64,000 nt of DNA from Rivularia sp. MS3 (GCA_019192545.1 JAHCMI010000010.1:1-64000), one strand, 5' to 3'; counted from the stretch's first letter, positions 33,237 to 45,202 are shown. The notes: generated from the sequence alone by a model not told the origin. A program made the numbers and translations.

Positions 33237-34346
33237 TTGAGCAATTGCACTCAACCAATACAAATGCTGAACGGATATTCAATTATTGATGCTGATTCCC
33301 ACGTTATTGAGCCTCCTAATATGTGGGCTGAGTATCTCGAACCAGAATTTAGTGAGTTTTCCCCTTCACCAAAAATGAAAGTTAAAGGGGAAGAAATTAC
33401 CGAAAATGTGTCCTCACAAGTACGTGATTTCGGCAATAAGCAGATGATGTCAGCCCACCCCAATGCTTATTTCAAAGGCTATAATGTCGAATCCCATCTC
33501 CAAGAGATGGTAGGAATGGGAGTCGATATAGCGTTTATTTATCCGACTTATGGATTGTGGCTTTGGGCGATTGATAATATGGAAGCACAAGTAGCAGGAG
33601 CTTTTACTCGTGCTTACAACAATTGGTTAAAGGACTTTTGCAATTACGATCCAAATCGGTTAAAAGGGGTAGGAGCGATTAATCTTCACTCACCAGAGTC
33701 AATGGTGGATGAATTGCATCGGATTGTGGATTTTGGCTGGAAAGCAGTGTTTTTGCGTCCTAATCCAGTTAAAGGAAGACTGTTGAGCGACTCTGCTTAC
33801 GAGCCATTTTGGAGAGAATGCGAGCAGTTAGGAATAGCCGTAGGAATTCACGAAGGAAGTCATAGTCGTTTACAGACTATAGGTGCACAACGATTCAATA
33901 CTCGTTTTGCTCTTCATGCTTGCTCTCATCCTATGGAACAGATGATGGCTTTATTGGCTTTGATTGAAGGAGGAGTATTAGAGCGTCATCCCAATCTCAA
34001 GGTAGGATTCCTTGAATCAGGCTGTAGCTGGCTTCCTTACTGGTTATGGCGATTGGATCAAGAATATGAAAATCTATATTGGGAAGTCAAAGATAATATC
34101 AAAATTAAACCTTCTGAATATTTTCGTCGTCAATGTTTTATTTCCATTGAGCCATCGGAACCATTACTGGCTGGGGTAATTGAATTTATTGGCACGGATA
34201 ACTTAATCTTTGGTTCGGATTATCCGCACATGGATCATCAGCCAGATGTTGTTAAGAAATTGATTGAACTTGAGAAAGATTTATCAAAAGAAACAGTAAA
34301 AAAGATTCTGTGGGATAATCCCCGTCGTTTTTACGGTTTGTTTTGA
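33237..34346 (+). CDS. Amidohydrolase (amidohydrolase_2 / decarboxylase-like family)
   Basis: 369 aa, with a TTG start at 33237 or an ATG nine codons later (33264, MLNGYSII). The TIM-barrel metal sites of the family are visible: IDADSHVIEP (DxH near the N-terminus), VGIHEGSH in the middle, ERHPNLKVGFLESG, and GSDYPHMDHQPD near the C-terminus. The family covers aminocarboxymuconate-semialdehyde decarboxylase-like enzymes and hydrolases of amide or C-C bonds. In some RiPP pathways an amidohydrolase works with a YcaO enzyme. The next gene starts 28 bp later with its own ribosome binding site, so the two form an operon. Confidence 0.88.
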   Translation: MSNCTQPIQMLNGYSIIDADSHVIEPPNMWAEYLEPEFSEFSPSPKMKVKGEEITENVSSQVRDFGNKQMMSAHPNAYFKGYNVESHLQEMVGMGVDIAFIYPTYGLWLWAIDNMEAQVAGAFTRAYNNWLKDFCNYDPNRLKGVGAINLHSPESMVDELHRIVDFGWKAVFLRPNPVKGRLLSDSAYEPFWRECEQLGIAVGIHEGSHSRLQTIGAQRFNTRFALHACSHPMEQMMALLALIEGGVLERHPNLKVGFLESGCSWLPYWLWRLDQEYENLYWEVKDNIKIKPSEYFRRQCFISIEPSEPLLAGVIEFIGTDNLIFGSDYPHMDHQPDVVKKLIELEKDLSKETVKKILWDNPRRFYGLF

Positions 34347-34374
34347 ATTATGAATTATATAGGGAGAAAAAATA

Positions 34375-35460
34375 ATGACGAATCAAACACCACTATATGA
34401 ACCTGATGAACCTATGGCTGGTAGTCCAGGTCCATTATCAACACAACAGTGGTACAAAGAAGATACTTATTATCAGATATTACTTGTAGAGCCTTCTGAA
34501 AAAGAAAAAGAAGCAGAAAATATAAGTAGAACAGTATTAGCGAAAAAAAGAGGTTCGGGAGATAAAGAGAGCCTGCAATCAGATAGTTTCGATGATTTTG
34601 AACTCGATGAGTATACAATCAATAATCTTAAAATCTACCCAAAAAATGGTGACGATGATAAACTCTCTGCATATTTACCCTCGTCAGGAGTCGTTTTGGC
34701 AGATAGTTTGATGGATCAATTATCTAGCCAGCTAGAATCTGGTAAAAATCAACAAACTGAGCTAGGTAATTTTTATGTCACAATGCGTACTTTACTACAT
34801 AGTCGCAAAATATCTCAGTTGATTGCTAAAACTTGGTGGACTTATTTACAAGTACAAGAAAAAGAAAAGCAATTATGGAAGAAATTTACTGAAGGTAAGT
34901 GGGATGACATCGATTCTTATATTTTAGATGGTCTGATAGCTAGGGAAATTTTTCTTTATGGTGGTGCAAATACTCTTAATCATATCGAGAATGAAAATAT
35001 ATATTTACCTTTAAAGTCTAAAGAAGAAACTAAACAAAAAGCAAGATTTATGATATTACCTACCAGCAGAGCTTGGCAGGGACTTTCTTTATCTCTCTTA
35101 TTGGCAGGACAAGCCTATTACAAAATAGGAGAAAAATACCACCAAATTTCCCAACCTATTTTAAGTACAGATGAAATAACTTCTAAGTATAGCCTGGAAA
35201 TAGATTGGAATACCTTCAATGGTGATATCAAAGAGTTTATTATTAGTCATGAAAAACCTTGGATAGCTTATCAAACTGTCCTCCCCTATCCTCCAATACC
35301 AACGGAAGCTGTTGCAGAGAATTTGAAAGAATGGGCAAAGGCAGAAGATGATGAAAAACCGTTTCCCTTTTATATCAAATCTCAAGAGACAAATGAATAT
35401 TTGGTAGATGTGGACTATTTTAGATCCCCCTATCCCTATATTCCGCTCAGTTGTACTTAA
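34375..35460 (+). CDS. Unrecognised 361-aa protein ending in Ser-Cys-Thr
   Basis: Soluble and acidic, with no signal peptide and no membrane span of note. The start ATG follows GGGAGAAAAAATA. The N-terminal region (MTNQTPLYEPDEPMAGSPGP) is Pro-rich and disordered-looking. Residues about 120-260 are mostly helical (LGNFYVTMRTLLHSRKISQL, then RAWQGLSLSLLLAGQAYYKI). The C-terminus reads YFRSPYPYIPLSCT, so the last three residues are all amino acids a YcaO cyclodehydratase can use. It is co-transcribed with the amidohydrolase and lies near the YcaO gene. It could be a substrate or partner of that system, but this is only inference, and the family is not known to me. Confidence 0.6.
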   Translation: MTNQTPLYEPDEPMAGSPGPLSTQQWYKEDTYYQILLVEPSEKEKEAENISRTVLAKKRGSGDKESLQSDSFDDFELDEYTINNLKIYPKNGDDDKLSAYLPSSGVVLADSLMDQLSSQLESGKNQQTELGNFYVTMRTLLHSRKISQLIAKTWWTYLQVQEKEKQLWKKFTEGKWDDIDSYILDGLIAREIFLYGGANTLNHIENENIYLPLKSKEETKQKARFMILPTSRAWQGLSLSLLLAGQAYYKIGEKYHQISQPILSTDEITSKYSLEIDWNTFNGDIKEFIISHEKPWIAYQTVLPYPPIPTEAVAENLKEWAKAEDDEKPFPFYIKSQETNEYLVDVDYFRSPYPYIPLSCT

Positions 35461-35512
35461 TTTGCTTGCTTTACTATTGAAAATAGGTAGTAAGTAAGTA
35501 GGCAAAATTATT

Positions 35513-35555
35513 AAATCCTGGAAAGCTTGTATGAAAATGGTTCCAGGATTTTATT
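35513..35555 (+). terminator. Intrinsic terminator
   Basis: Perfect 11-bp stem AAATCCTGGAA / TTCCAGGATTT with a 17-base loop and a T-rich end, 50 bases after the 361-aa gene. It marks the end of the amidohydrolase operon. Confidence 0.7.
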
Positions 35556-35815
35556 CATTAATATCTCGCTAGTAGGATGTTGAGTTTCACTAGTGCTATT
35601 CGTAAAATATGATGGTTCGCGAAGGAATAGGGAAGAAGGAAGAAGAACCCATGTTTAAAAACATAGGATTGAAAAAAACACGCAGTATTCCATCACACTA
35701 CTATCTGGGGAATACATATTTTTTTAAGTGGGCTTTAAACCTAAAAATGAAGTATTTAATTATACTATTTTATTATTCCTCCCAACTTCTTACTTCTTTG
35801 TAAATAATTTTTGAA

Positions 35816-35919
35816 CGTAGGTTGGGTTAGATGAAATGTAAGCTGAGCAGTCTCTACGAGTAACCCAACTCGGATATTAAGTTATGTCCTATCGGACACG
35901 ACCTTCAACCCAACCTACG
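35816..35919. repeat. 104-bp miniature element, CGTAGGTTGGGTT ends
   Basis: Terminal inverted repeats CGTAGGTTGGGTT / AACCCAACCTACG. The middle has a GTCC-TATC-GGAC hairpin. The remainder of 35556-36070 holds no convincing gene. Confidence 0.75.
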
Positions 35920-36070
35920 AAAAGCTTTATCGAACCAGTCAAAATTAATGCAACGAACAGGGATATTTACAATTTCGCAATCTGGCTTACTGTAGGTAAA
36001 AAATGACGCACAATGATAAAATCCTGGAATATTTATTTTATAAAAATTTTAGGATTTTAGGAAACTTGAT

Positions 36071-39000
36071 ATGCATTGTCAGCTAGGTAGTATTCAAGCA
36101 GATTACCAGATTATTAAAAAAATCTATGAAAGTGCGAATTCAATAGTTTATCGAGGAATTCTCAAAGCTGACAATCAACCAATTATTCTCAAGATTCTCA
36201 AAGAAAATTACCCTACTCCTTCAGAACTAACTCGATACAAGCAAGAATATGAAGTTACCCGCTGCTTAAATTCCGATGGAATTATTCAAGCATATGATTT
36301 GCAGCGATATGAAAATAGTTTAGTCATATTCTTAGAAGACTTTGGTGGTGAATCTTTAAAATTGCTAATGCAGGATAGACGCACCAGCTTTGCAAGGGTA
36401 ATGACGAAGGCTTCAAGTTTTGGTTATCGCCAGTTTAGTCTCAAGGAATTTCTTTCTATTGCTATCAAAACCGCCCAGAGTTTGGCTACTATTCACGATG
36501 CCAATATTATTCACAAAGATATTAACCCGTCTAATATTATATATAACCCAGACACAAAACAACTTAAAATCATAGATTTCGGCATTTCTACCCGTTTAAC
36601 CCAGAAAAATCAGCCGGTTAACAATATCGATCTACTAGAAGGAACTTTAGCTTATATTGCTCCAGAGCAAACAGGAAGAATGAACCGAGGAATAGATTAC
36701 CGCAGCGATTTTTATTCCTTGGGTGTTACCTTCTACGAATTGCTCACCAATCAACTGCCTTTTGCAACCACTGACTCTATAGAATTAGTTCATTGTCATA
36801 TTGCTCAACAACCTGTTCCTCCAGATGAACTTGTAGGAACTATAAATTTAACATCGGAGCCAATACCGAAAGCTGTTTCAGATATTGTCATGAAATTGTT
36901 GCTGAAAACCCCAGAAGAACGATATCAAAGTGCTTGGGGAATCAAAGCAGATTTGGAGTTTTGTTTCAATCGCCTACAGCGTTTTAGACAAATTGAGCGG
37001 TTTTCTTTAGCAACTCAGGATATTGGCGATCGCTTTCATATTCCTGAAAAACTTTATGGTAGAAATAAAGAAATCTCTCAAATATTAACTACTTTTGAGC
37101 GAGTCAGTCAAGGTAGCACTGAGATGGTACTCGTTTCTGGCTATTCAGGAATTGGTAAATCTGCCTTGGTTAATGAAGTTCACAAACCGATGTACTGCAA
37201 TGGTTACTTTATCAACGGAAAATTTGACCAGTTGAAGCGAGATATTCCCTACGGAGCTATAGCTCAAGCCTTTCAATATTTAATACGACAGTTACTTAGC
37301 GAATCTCAAGCAGCACTACAAACTTGGAAAGAACAACTTTTAGAAGCGTTGGGCTATAATGCTCAAGTTATTATTGACATAATTCCTGAATTGGAAAAAA
37401 TTATCGGCAAACAGCAGCCAGTGGAGGAATTAGCAGCAACTGAAGCTCAAAATCGATTTAACTTATTCTTCCAAAGATTTATTGGCGTTTTCACAAAAAA
37501 AGAACATCCCTTAGTTATTTTCCTGGATGATTTACAGTGGGCAGATTTAGCATCTCTAAAGTTAATTCAGCTATTAATAACCGATATTGACAGCCAATAT
37601 TTACTGATAATTGGAGCTTACCGAGACTCGGAAGTTGATGCAACTCATCCTTTGATGCAAACAAGGGAGCAAATTGAAAAAGAAGCTGGTAGGTTTTGTA
37701 ATATCTCGCTACAACCATTGGAGTTCAAATACATCAACCAATTAATTGCCGATACTTTAAATTGCTCCATAGAAGATTCAAAAACTTTAGCAGAGCTAAT
37801 AAACAAGAAAACTCAAGGTAATCCATTTTTCGTAACTCAATTATTCCAACATATATACAAAGAAAAACTTTTGCTTTTTGACTATAACAAAAATAATTGG
37901 TACTGGAATGTTGAGGAGATTGAAAGAGTTGGAATAACTGATAATGTAGTGGAATTAACTATTAGCAAAATTACCAAGCTAGACCAAAACACTCAGAATA
38001 TTTTGCAATTAGCAGCCTGTATTGGCAACCAATTTAATTTAGAAGTTCTCTCTACTGTCAATAATCAATCTCAAATAACTACAGCTAGAGAACTTCAGCC
38101 AGCATTAGAGTCAGGTTTAATTTTACCTTTGAGTAATGACTATAAAATACCTCTACTTTGGAATGCTGTTGAAATTTCAAGAGATACTTTAGAAATATCC
38201 GATGCCTTTATTCCTAAAATTCCCGAATATATTACTTATAAATTTTTGCATGATAGAGTTCAGCAAGCTGCTTATGCTTTGATTCCAGAAGCAGAAAAAA
38301 AAGTAGTTCATCTACAGTTAGGTCGTCTTTTAGTAAAAAGAATAAAATCTTTTGAATTAGAAGAAAAAATATTTGATATTGTCAATCATCTAAACGAAGG
38401 ATATGAACTAATTATCGAACAATTTGAAAAAAATAATTTAGCTAAATTAAATCTTCAAGCTGGTAAAAAAGCGAAAGCCTCAACAGCCTATCAAGCAGCT
38501 TTAAAATATTTAGAGACTAGTTTAAAATTATTAGCACCAAATAGTTGGGAGCAAGAGTATAAATTAACTTTGGAAATTTATGTAGAAACTTTAGAATTGC
38601 TCTACTTAAATACCAAATATGCTCAGATAGGATATTTGTCTGAAACTATCTTAAAACAAACTAATTTTATTATTGATAAAATCAAAACTTATCAAATAAA
38701 AATATCGTATTATTACACTGTATTTAAGAGTCATAAAGCAATAGATACAGCCCTAAAGATTTTACCAGAGCTAGGAATAGATATTTCCGACCGAGATATT
38801 GATATAAACGGAAAAATTGCAGAAAAACAGAAATATATCAAATCACTTTTCAATTATCAAAAAATTGAAGATATAGCTAATCTTCCCGCAATAACCAATC
38901 CACATAAAATATCAGCTATAAAAATCTTACAACAGATTATATCGGCTACCCATACAACAAACTTTTCATTATTTGTTTGGGTAATATTAACTTTAGTTGA

Positions 39001-41887
39001 TTTCTGCATTAAATATGGAAATTCTACCCAAGCTTCTAGCATATATGTTACTTACGGAATGCTTCTGTGTGCAACCAAAATCGATATTAATTATGGTTAT
39101 GAATTTGGTAAATTATCGCTCAAGTTATTGGAAAAATTTCACGATTTAAAATCAGAAACTTTTGTTTTACAAATGTACTACGGGCAAGTATGGCACTGGA
39201 AAGAACATATTAGAAATATATTTGCACAAGAAAAATTACTGAATGGATTTAGCAAAGGGATAGATACAGGGGAGTATGAATTCGCTTCTTATGCAGCTAC
39301 CAATTATTGCCTGATAAAATTTTTGGGAGGAGAAAGTTTATCAGAAGTTAATCAAAATTTTCAAAAGTATACTAACTTAATTCAAAAAGTTAAACAACAA
39401 TTTACATTTTACAGTATAAGCATTTTTTATAATCTCGCCAAAATATTATCACAAATTAATTATGATATTCCAATCATAATTGGGAATTCTCAAGAAAAAG
39501 AAGATGAATACTTACAAGAATGGGTAGAACAAAATAATGAATGGCTGCTATTATTCGTTTATTTTTCTAAGACGATTTATTTTTACCTTTTAAAAGAGTA
39601 CGATCGCGCTTTTGAAAACAGTATCAAAGCAGAAAAATATAAAAGTGGCACCAGTGCATATTTAACAGCACCACAGCATAATTTCTACTTTTCTCTATCT
39701 TTACTCGCTCATCACCAGAATTGCACTGTAGAACAACAAAAACAAATCTTAGAGCAAGTAGATAAAAATCAAGAAGATATGAAACTATGGGCTAGTCATT
39801 GCCCAGACAATTTTCAAAATAAATACGATTTAGTAGAAGCAGAGAAAGCAAGAATATTAGCACAATATTGGCAAGCACAAGAACTTTACGACAAAGCAAT
39901 TCAAGCTGCTAAAAAATACGAATTTATCCAGGAAGAGGCTATAGCTTACGAACGAGCTTCTGAATTTTATTTTACACTGGGTAGAGAAGAATTCGGTAAA
40001 TTGTATTTGAGAAATGCCTACCACTGTTACAGCCGTTGGGGAGCAAATGCTAAGGTAAAAAAGTTAGAAGAAGAATATCCCCAGTATTTATTAGGAGTAA
40101 CAAATAAAAATAAATATAAACATATCAATACAACTACATCTACCTGTGAAATAAATGGAGAAATACTCGACTTAAGCACAGTTATTAAAGCATCTCAAGC
40201 AATTTATGGTGAAATTAAGCTAGAAAAACTCCTGCAACATTTAATGAAAATTGTAATTGAAAATGCAGGGGCACAAAAAGGTTTTTTAATTCTTAATCGT
40301 CAAGGTAATTGGGTTATCGAAGCTCAAGGAACAGTAGATAGCGATAAAGTTACTATCTTACAATCAATAAGCACAGAATCTATAAATCCTGAAACATCAA
40401 CCTTTATCTTACCTACTACGATTATAAATTATGTCGCTCGCACTCAAGAATATATTGTTTTAAATGATGCAGTCCATGAAGGACAATTTATTAACGATGC
40501 TTACATTATTGCTACAGAAAGTAAATCAATTCTCTGTATTCCTTTACTTAATCAAGGTCAATTAAAAGGAATTGTTTATTTAGAAAATAATTTAACTACA
40601 GGTGCCTTTACTTCAGAACGAGTTGAACTTTTAAATATACTATCTGCTCAAGCTGCTATCTCCATTGAGAATTCAAAACTTTATCAAAACTTAGAACAAA
40701 GAGTAGAAGAGCGCACTGATGAACTTTCACAAACCATTAAAATTCTCAAAGCTACTCAAGCCGAATTGCTTTTTGAAAACGACTTACTCAGAAGTAACGA
40801 ACAACCTTCCAACTTTGAGTATCAAGTCGGCGGAAGTTTACCTATAGATGCTCCCACTTATGTAGTGCGCTCGGCAGATCGTTATCTCTATAAAGCATTG
40901 AAACGTGGGGAAATTTGTTATATTCTCAATCCCAGGCAAATGGGTAAATCTAGCCTTATGGTGCGTATGATGCACCACCTGAGACGTGAGGGGGTTAGAT
41001 GTGTAGCAATTGACATGAGTCGTATTGGTAGCGAAAACACTACTGCCGAGCAATGGTATAAGGGATTTACCGTAGAGCTATGGCGAAGTTTTGATATGCT
41101 AGTTAATCTTAAAACTTGGTGGAACGAAAGACAAGATATTTCTCCCATTCAACGGTTGAGTCAATTTATTGAAGAAGTTCTATTGGTTGAGATTGGCAAG
41201 GAAGATGAAACTTCGTGTGACAAAATAGTTATTTTTATTGATGAAATTGACATCATCTTAAGCTTGAATTTTCCCATTGATGATTTTTTCGCTTTGATTC
41301 GCTCTTGCTACAATCAGCGTAGTATAAATCCAGAATATAAACGTTTAACGTGGGTTTTCTTTGGAGTTGCTACTCCTAACGACTTAATTGTAAACCACAA
41401 AAGAACTCCCTTTAACATCGGTCAAGCAATTCAACTCGAAGGTTTTAAACAACATGAAGCCCAACCTTTACTTCAAGGATTGAGTGAGAAAGTGAGCAAT
41501 CCTCAAACAGTACTCAAGGAAGTGTTATTCTGGACTAACGGTCAACCTTTTTTGACTCAGAAGCTTTGCCAACTCATCCGCGATTCTTTATCGCCTATTC
41601 CTAATAATAAAGAAGCCGAATGGATTGAAAATTTGGTGCAAACCAAAATAATCGAAAATTGGGAATCACAAGATGAGCCAGAACATTTACGAACTATTCG
41701 CGATCGCCTTTTCAAGAACGAGCAATCCGGTAAAATATTAGAACTCTATCGGCAAATTTTGCATCAAGGAGAAGTTGTTGCAGTCGATAGTTGGGAAGAA
41801 AGGGAATTGCTTTTGTCGGGAATTGTCGTCAAGCAACAAGGTAATTTAAAAATTCAGAACCGTATTTATAAATATATTTTTGTATAA
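36071..41887 (+). CDS. Giant Ser/Thr kinase with AAA ATPase, GAF and C-terminal AAA_35 domain
   Basis: 1938 aa. Residues about 10-290 are a protein kinase: [14 protein letters not shown] catalytic loop, IIDFGIS (DFG), and an APE-like [10 protein letters not shown]. Residues about 330-640 are an AAA_16 domain with Walker [13 protein letters not shown] and Walker [13 protein letters not shown]. About 740-1340 is helical TPR-like. A GAF domain follows at about 1365-1535 ([20 protein letters not shown]). After a short coiled coil ([20 protein letters not shown]), where related cyanobacterial proteins continue into a histidine kinase, there is an AAA_35-like NTPase (about 1582-1938; [28 protein letters not shown]). 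Presumably a cytoplasmic signal integrator; partner unknown. Confidence 0.9.
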   Translation: MHCQLGSIQADYQIIKKIYESANSIVYRGILKADNQPIILKILKENYPTPSELTRYKQEYEVTRCLNSDGIIQAYDLQRYENSLVIFLEDFGGESLKLLMQDRRTSFARVMTKASSFGYRQFSLKEFLSIAIKTAQSLATIHDANIIHKDINPSNIIYNPDTKQLKIIDFGISTRLTQKNQPVNNIDLLEGTLAYIAPEQTGRMNRGIDYRSDFYSLGVTFYELLTNQLPFATTDSIELVHCHIAQQPVPPDELVGTINLTSEPIPKAVSDIVMKLLLKTPEERYQSAWGIKADLEFCFNRLQRFRQIERFSLATQDIGDRFHIPEKLYGRNKEISQILTTFERVSQGSTEMVLVSGYSGIGKSALVNEVHKPMYCNGYFINGKFDQLKRDIPYGAIAQAFQYLIRQLLSESQAALQTWKEQLLEALGYNAQVIIDIIPELEKIIGKQQPVEELAATEAQNRFNLFFQRFIGVFTKKEHPLVIFLDDLQWADLASLKLIQLLITDIDSQYLLIIGAYRDSEVDATHPLMQTREQIEKEAGRFCNISLQPLEFKYINQLIADTLNCSIEDSKTLAELINKKTQGNPFFVTQLFQHIYKEKLLLFDYNKNNWYWNVEEIERVGITDNVVELTISKITKLDQNTQNILQLAACIGNQFNLEVLSTVNNQSQITTARELQPALESGLILPLSNDYKIPLLWNAVEISRDTLEISDAFIPKIPEYITYKFLHDRVQQAAYALIPEAEKKVVHLQLGRLLVKRIKSFELEEKIFDIVNHLNEGYELIIEQFEKNNLAKLNLQAGKKAKASTAYQAALKYLETSLKLLAPNSWEQEYKLTLEIYVETLELLYLNTKYAQIGYLSETILKQTNFIIDKIKTYQIKISYYYTVFKSHKAIDTALKILPELGIDISDRDIDINGKIAEKQKYIKSLFNYQKIEDIANLPAITNPHKISAIKILQQIISATHTTNFSLFVWVILTLVDFCIKYGNSTQASSIYVTYGMLLCATKIDINYGYEFGKLSLKLLEKFHDLKSETFVLQMYYGQVWHWKEHIRNIFAQEKLLNGFSKGIDTGEYEFASYAATNYCLIKFLGGESLSEVNQNFQKYTNLIQKVKQQFTFYSISIFYNLAKILSQINYDIPIIIGNSQEKEDEYLQEWVEQNNEWLLLFVYFSKTIYFYLLKEYDRAFENSIKAEKYKSGTSAYLTAPQHNFYFSLSLLAHHQNCTVEQQKQILEQVDKNQEDMKLWASHCPDNFQNKYDLVEAEKARILAQYWQAQELYDKAIQAAKKYEFIQEEAIAYERASEFYFTLGREEFGKLYLRNAYHCYSRWGANAKVKKLEEEYPQYLLGVTNKNKYKHINTTTSTCEINGEILDLSTVIKASQAIYGEIKLEKLLQHLMKIVIENAGAQKGFLILNRQGNWVIEAQGTVDSDKVTILQSISTESINPETSTFILPTTIINYVARTQEYIVLNDAVHEGQFINDAYIIATESKSILCIPLLNQGQLKGIVYLENNLTTGAFTSERVELLNILSAQAAISIENSKLYQNLEQRVEERTDELSQTIKILKATQAELLFENDLLRSNEQPSNFEYQVGGSLPIDAPTYVVRSADRYLYKALKRGEICYILNPRQMGKSSLMVRMMHHLRREGVRCVAIDMSRIGSENTTAEQWYKGFTVELWRSFDMLVNLKTWWNERQDISPIQRLSQFIEEVLLVEIGKEDETSCDKIVIFIDEIDIILSLNFPIDDFFALIRSCYNQRSINPEYKRLTWVFFGVATPNDLIVNHKRTPFNIGQAIQLEGFKQHEAQPLLQGLSEKVSNPQTVLKEVLFWTNGQPFLTQKLCQLIRDSLSPIPNNKEAEWIENLVQTKIIENWESQDEPEHLRTIRDRLFKNEQSGKILELYRQILHQGEVVAVDSWEERELLLSGIVVKQQGNLKIQNRIYKYIFV

Positions 41888-41998
41888 TATGAAACTTCAC
41901 TCCATCCCTCTCCTTGTTAAGAAGAGGGGTGCTTCAACGGCAGAGTGAGGTTTGATATTTAATTGAATATGTCGTATTGCTCCCTCTCCTTGGTAAGG

Positions 41999-42283
41999 CT
42001 ACCGTGTACACACAAGTGGGTATAAAGTAGGGAGGCTAAGGTTTACACACAAGTCCACCGAGGGTTGAAAACCCCCGGCTAATAGCCAAAGTCGCTCTTT
42101 TGACGACTAAAAAATTACTTAAAAAACATGATAGTTATTAATTTAGTCCTATTTATAGCGGAAAGTGCGGTCTTGGGGGTTTCCCCCAAGAGCAACTTTT
42201 CAAGACAGGACTTGTGCTATTAGCCAGGGACTTGCAGTCCCTGGTGGGTAATGGTTTTAACGACTTCTGTGTACACCGTAGCT
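41999..42283. mobile_element. 285-bp non-autonomous element with target-site duplication
   Basis: Ends CTACCGTGTACACACAAG and CTTCTGTGTACACCGTAG are 18-bp imperfect terminal inverted repeats. TTGGTAAGG lies directly before (41990-41998) and directly after (42284-42292), so the element split a CTCTCCTTGGTAAGGAGAG-type palindrome and duplicated 8-9 bp. It has no ORF. The inside carries a TCTTGGGGGTTTCCCCCAAG hairpin, also present in similar form at about 42550. Confidence 0.8.
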
Positions 42284-42344
42284 TTGGTAAGGAGAGGGTT
42301 GGGGTGAGGTAAAGTAGGATGTATAAGATTAAGTAGACTTGATA

Positions 42345-42683
42345 TTATATTAATTCCGGTTGTAAGCTGATGTGCAGCTAAATTAGATAATGCGAAAATC
42401 TGAACATATTATAGTGCGTTAGCGCAGCGTGTCTGTAAGGACATGCATCTTGCTCGCTAGTAATATACAAATTAAATGCGTAACAGCTTACCTGAATGAT
42501 TAAAAAACCGCAGCGTTAGCGGAGCGTGTCCGATAGGACATAAAGTGTTCGTCTTGGGGGTTTCCCCCATGAACAACTTTTCAAGAGAGAGACGCAGAGG
42601 AGCCACTGCGTTGCCGGTTGTAGCAAGTGGCGTGGCACAGAGGAAGAAGAAAAGAGAGAGGAAATTTAAATAATTCCGATACA
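42345..42683. repeat. Miniature element, TTATATC/AATTCCG family, with nested insertion
   Basis: The outer ends (TTATATTAATTCCGG and AATTCCGATAC) and the AAAAAACCGCAG motif match the 95-102 bp copies at 21892 and 45311. This copy is about 340 bp because extra palindromic DNA is inserted at two places. The rest of 42684-43141 is AT-rich with no gene visible. Confidence 0.65.
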
Positions 42684-43141
42684 AGTGGAAAGGATATTGC
42701 TGAGTAGGAATTTTGATTCGATAAAATTGCAAAACTACAAGCAATAAATAATTAAATTAGACCCCTCTTTTACTCACAAATGGATTTGTGGGTAAATTTA
42801 AAACCGTCAATGTTTTTCAGAGATATTTAATCGGTAAACAATGCTTTTAAAACATCTTCTTAGTCGCAGATATTATTATTTTTATAATTAATTATAGGGC
42901 TATAATCCTTCAGTATATAGGAAAAAACTTACATAATGTTCATATTAATCTAATCAAAAAAACATATTTTCATCGAGAATATTTATGAACTTGATATGAA
43001 TTTGCAGCCGGGAAAAATCGATTATTGTAGTTTAGACAACAAAACAAAAAGATTTTACTATTTGCTGGGTATTATCGTTATTTGGGCAAAATACTGTTTT
43101 TTGATTGTCGTGTATTCAGCAGTAACTCCGAATTTAAAGAA

Positions 43142-45137
43142 ATGCAGATATCTACCAACGAAATTGGCTTAGTTTCCGCTTTGAGGCTGCAAACACCAAA
43201 AAAGTTAGAAGAAAAGCTATTATTAGAGCGTTTTTCCAGCGGTGAGATGAGTGCTTTTTGGCAATTATGGCAGCAGCACCGAGATTACTTATATTCTCGT
43301 TGTTTGGGTTGGATGGGAAATAATTATTATGATGCGGAAGATGCTCTTAGTCTAGCGAGTTTGAAAGCTTGGAATAAGTTACCGGAATGTGCGGGAAAAA
43401 TAACTAATTTGCGTGGTTGGTTCATCCGTTTAACTCATAATCTTTGTGTAGATATTCATCGAGAGCGTTACCGCAAGAGAATCACAAATATGCAGGAAAT
43501 CGCCGGAGGAGATAATGAGGCGATTATTGCTAATGTTGACTCTCCTGAATCAGCAATTTTACGTCATGAGTTAAAGTTATATATTATACAGAGGCTGCTT
43601 GCAGCGAGGTATAAAATGTCAACTTTTCAATCTCACTCTTTTAAGGGTGAGTCACCACTGCCTACTGCCTACTGCCCACTGCCTATGAAAAGGTGTTGGT
43701 AAAACAACCCCAGTTAATTGAGGTGCGGTTGAAGTTGGGGAAAATTTTGCAATTGATGGGGGAAACTGCTGAAGCTATAGAGATTTATGAAAGTGCTTTA
43801 TCTGTGGAAACCTCTCCCTCTTCCCCTCTCCTTGCTAAAGTTAGCGAAGCGACTCGCCATCATATTTTAGGATTAATCGCTGTTTGCCAAGGTGAAACCG
43901 AAGCGGCAATAATGGCTTTTGAATCTGCGACTAGTCTAGAACCCAGTAACCCCTCCCACTGGCAGGCTTTGGGGAAAGTGCAGATGGAGAGGGAAGATGT
44001 TGTTGCTGCTAGGTGCGCCTTTGATGCTTTTTGTCGCTGAAACCAGACGATTTGGTAGCATTACTGGCTAGCTATGATGCATTGCTGGCAATGGGCAATT
44101 TGCGAGAAGCACAGAATTACTTGATTAAAGCCGAAGATAATCGTGCAGATGATTTCGGGGTACTTAAACGACTGGCTCATCATCGTTGTCGTAGGAGATT
44201 GGTAAAGGAAAATGCTGGGAAGCAGACTAAACAAATAATTACTGCTGCTTTGAAACTGGCTCCTAATGCACCCGATGCCCATGTTGCGCTGGCATACTAC
44301 CACATTTTCCGGGGAGAGTGGGAGAAAGGAGTAACAGTATTGCAACAGTTTACAGAGTCGCACCCCAATAATCCCAACGGTTGGTATTACTATGGGCGGT
44401 GTTTGTTCCACACGGGTGAGTATGAGAAAGCAATGAAGGCGATGATATCGGCTCATCGTCTGTATCCTGATGATTGCGAGATTTATCGGGGATTGTGCGA
44501 GATTTTGCATCATTCCAGAAAATGTAGAGATATGAAATTTTATTTGGGGGAGTCTCAAATATCATTCCCTTCCCTGCTCGAACAGATGTTGAAAAAATTT
44601 CCTCAACGCCCGAATGTTTGGGCTAACGTAGGGCGATCGCTAGTGGAATGTTTGGGGGAAATTGAGCGGGGGTGTCGGGTTTCACAGCAAACAACGAGAC
44701 TTCAACCCCAGTTACCGGATGCTTGGTTTTGTCACGGGCGCGTGTTGGGATTGGCACACAAATACCGGGAAGCGGTGGAGGCTTTGGAGGAAGGATGGGA
44801 GTTATTAAATTCTCAAGTCAAAGGAGAGAAGGCGACGGGATATGTGCAATCTGTTTCTGCTGCGGTGTGGCTGGGGGAGAATTATCAAGCGTTAGGGGAT
44901 GATGGGATGAGTCGGAAGTGGTGGGAGAGAGCCAGGGGTTTGGCAGAGAAATTACGGTATTTTGACCCGGTAATGGCTGATTATTGGCAGGGGAGAGTGT
45001 TTGAAAGTTTGGGAAATTTGAGGGGTGCGGTGGAGGCTTATGGTAAGGCTTTGAGTGGGCAGTTGCTTTTTCCGGTGCGCGGGGAGGTAGAAGTGACGGT
45101 GAAGTGGTTGGAAGGTGAGTTGAAGGAGGGTGGGTGA
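43142..45137 (+). pseudogene. ECF-like sigma factor fused to TPR domain, broken twice
   Basis: From the ATG at 43142 the product begins as a sigma-70 region 2 protein (FSSGEMSAFWQLWQQHRDYL, NNYYDAEDALSLASLKAWNK, RGWFIRLTHNLCVDIHRERY). At about 43617-43686 low-complexity repeat DNA (CTGCCTA units) enters and ends the frame. TPR sequence follows from about 43687 (YEKVLVKQPQLIEVRLKLGK). At the run TTTTT (44028-44032) one T is missing: adding it joins AFDAF to LSLKPDDLVALL, and the TPR array continues to 45137. So this was one protein of sigma domain plus TPRs. The second lesion could be a sequencing slip; the first is real DNA gain. Confidence 0.75.
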
Positions 45138-45202
45138 CACAAGAGAGTCAATTTAAACGAGTTAATAAGGCTTTTAGTCTCACTGGGATATTTTTCTCGT
45201 AG

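Noticed and set aside
35609-35803. 64-codon plus-strand ORF
   Set aside because: Purine-rich repeat start (GGAAGAAGGAAGAAG) and no recognisable product.
42472-42744. 90-codon minus-strand ORF
   Set aside because: Lies entirely in nested miniature elements.
44061-44558. 165-codon minus-strand ORF
   Set aside because: Antisense to the TPR repeats, which read well on the plus strand.
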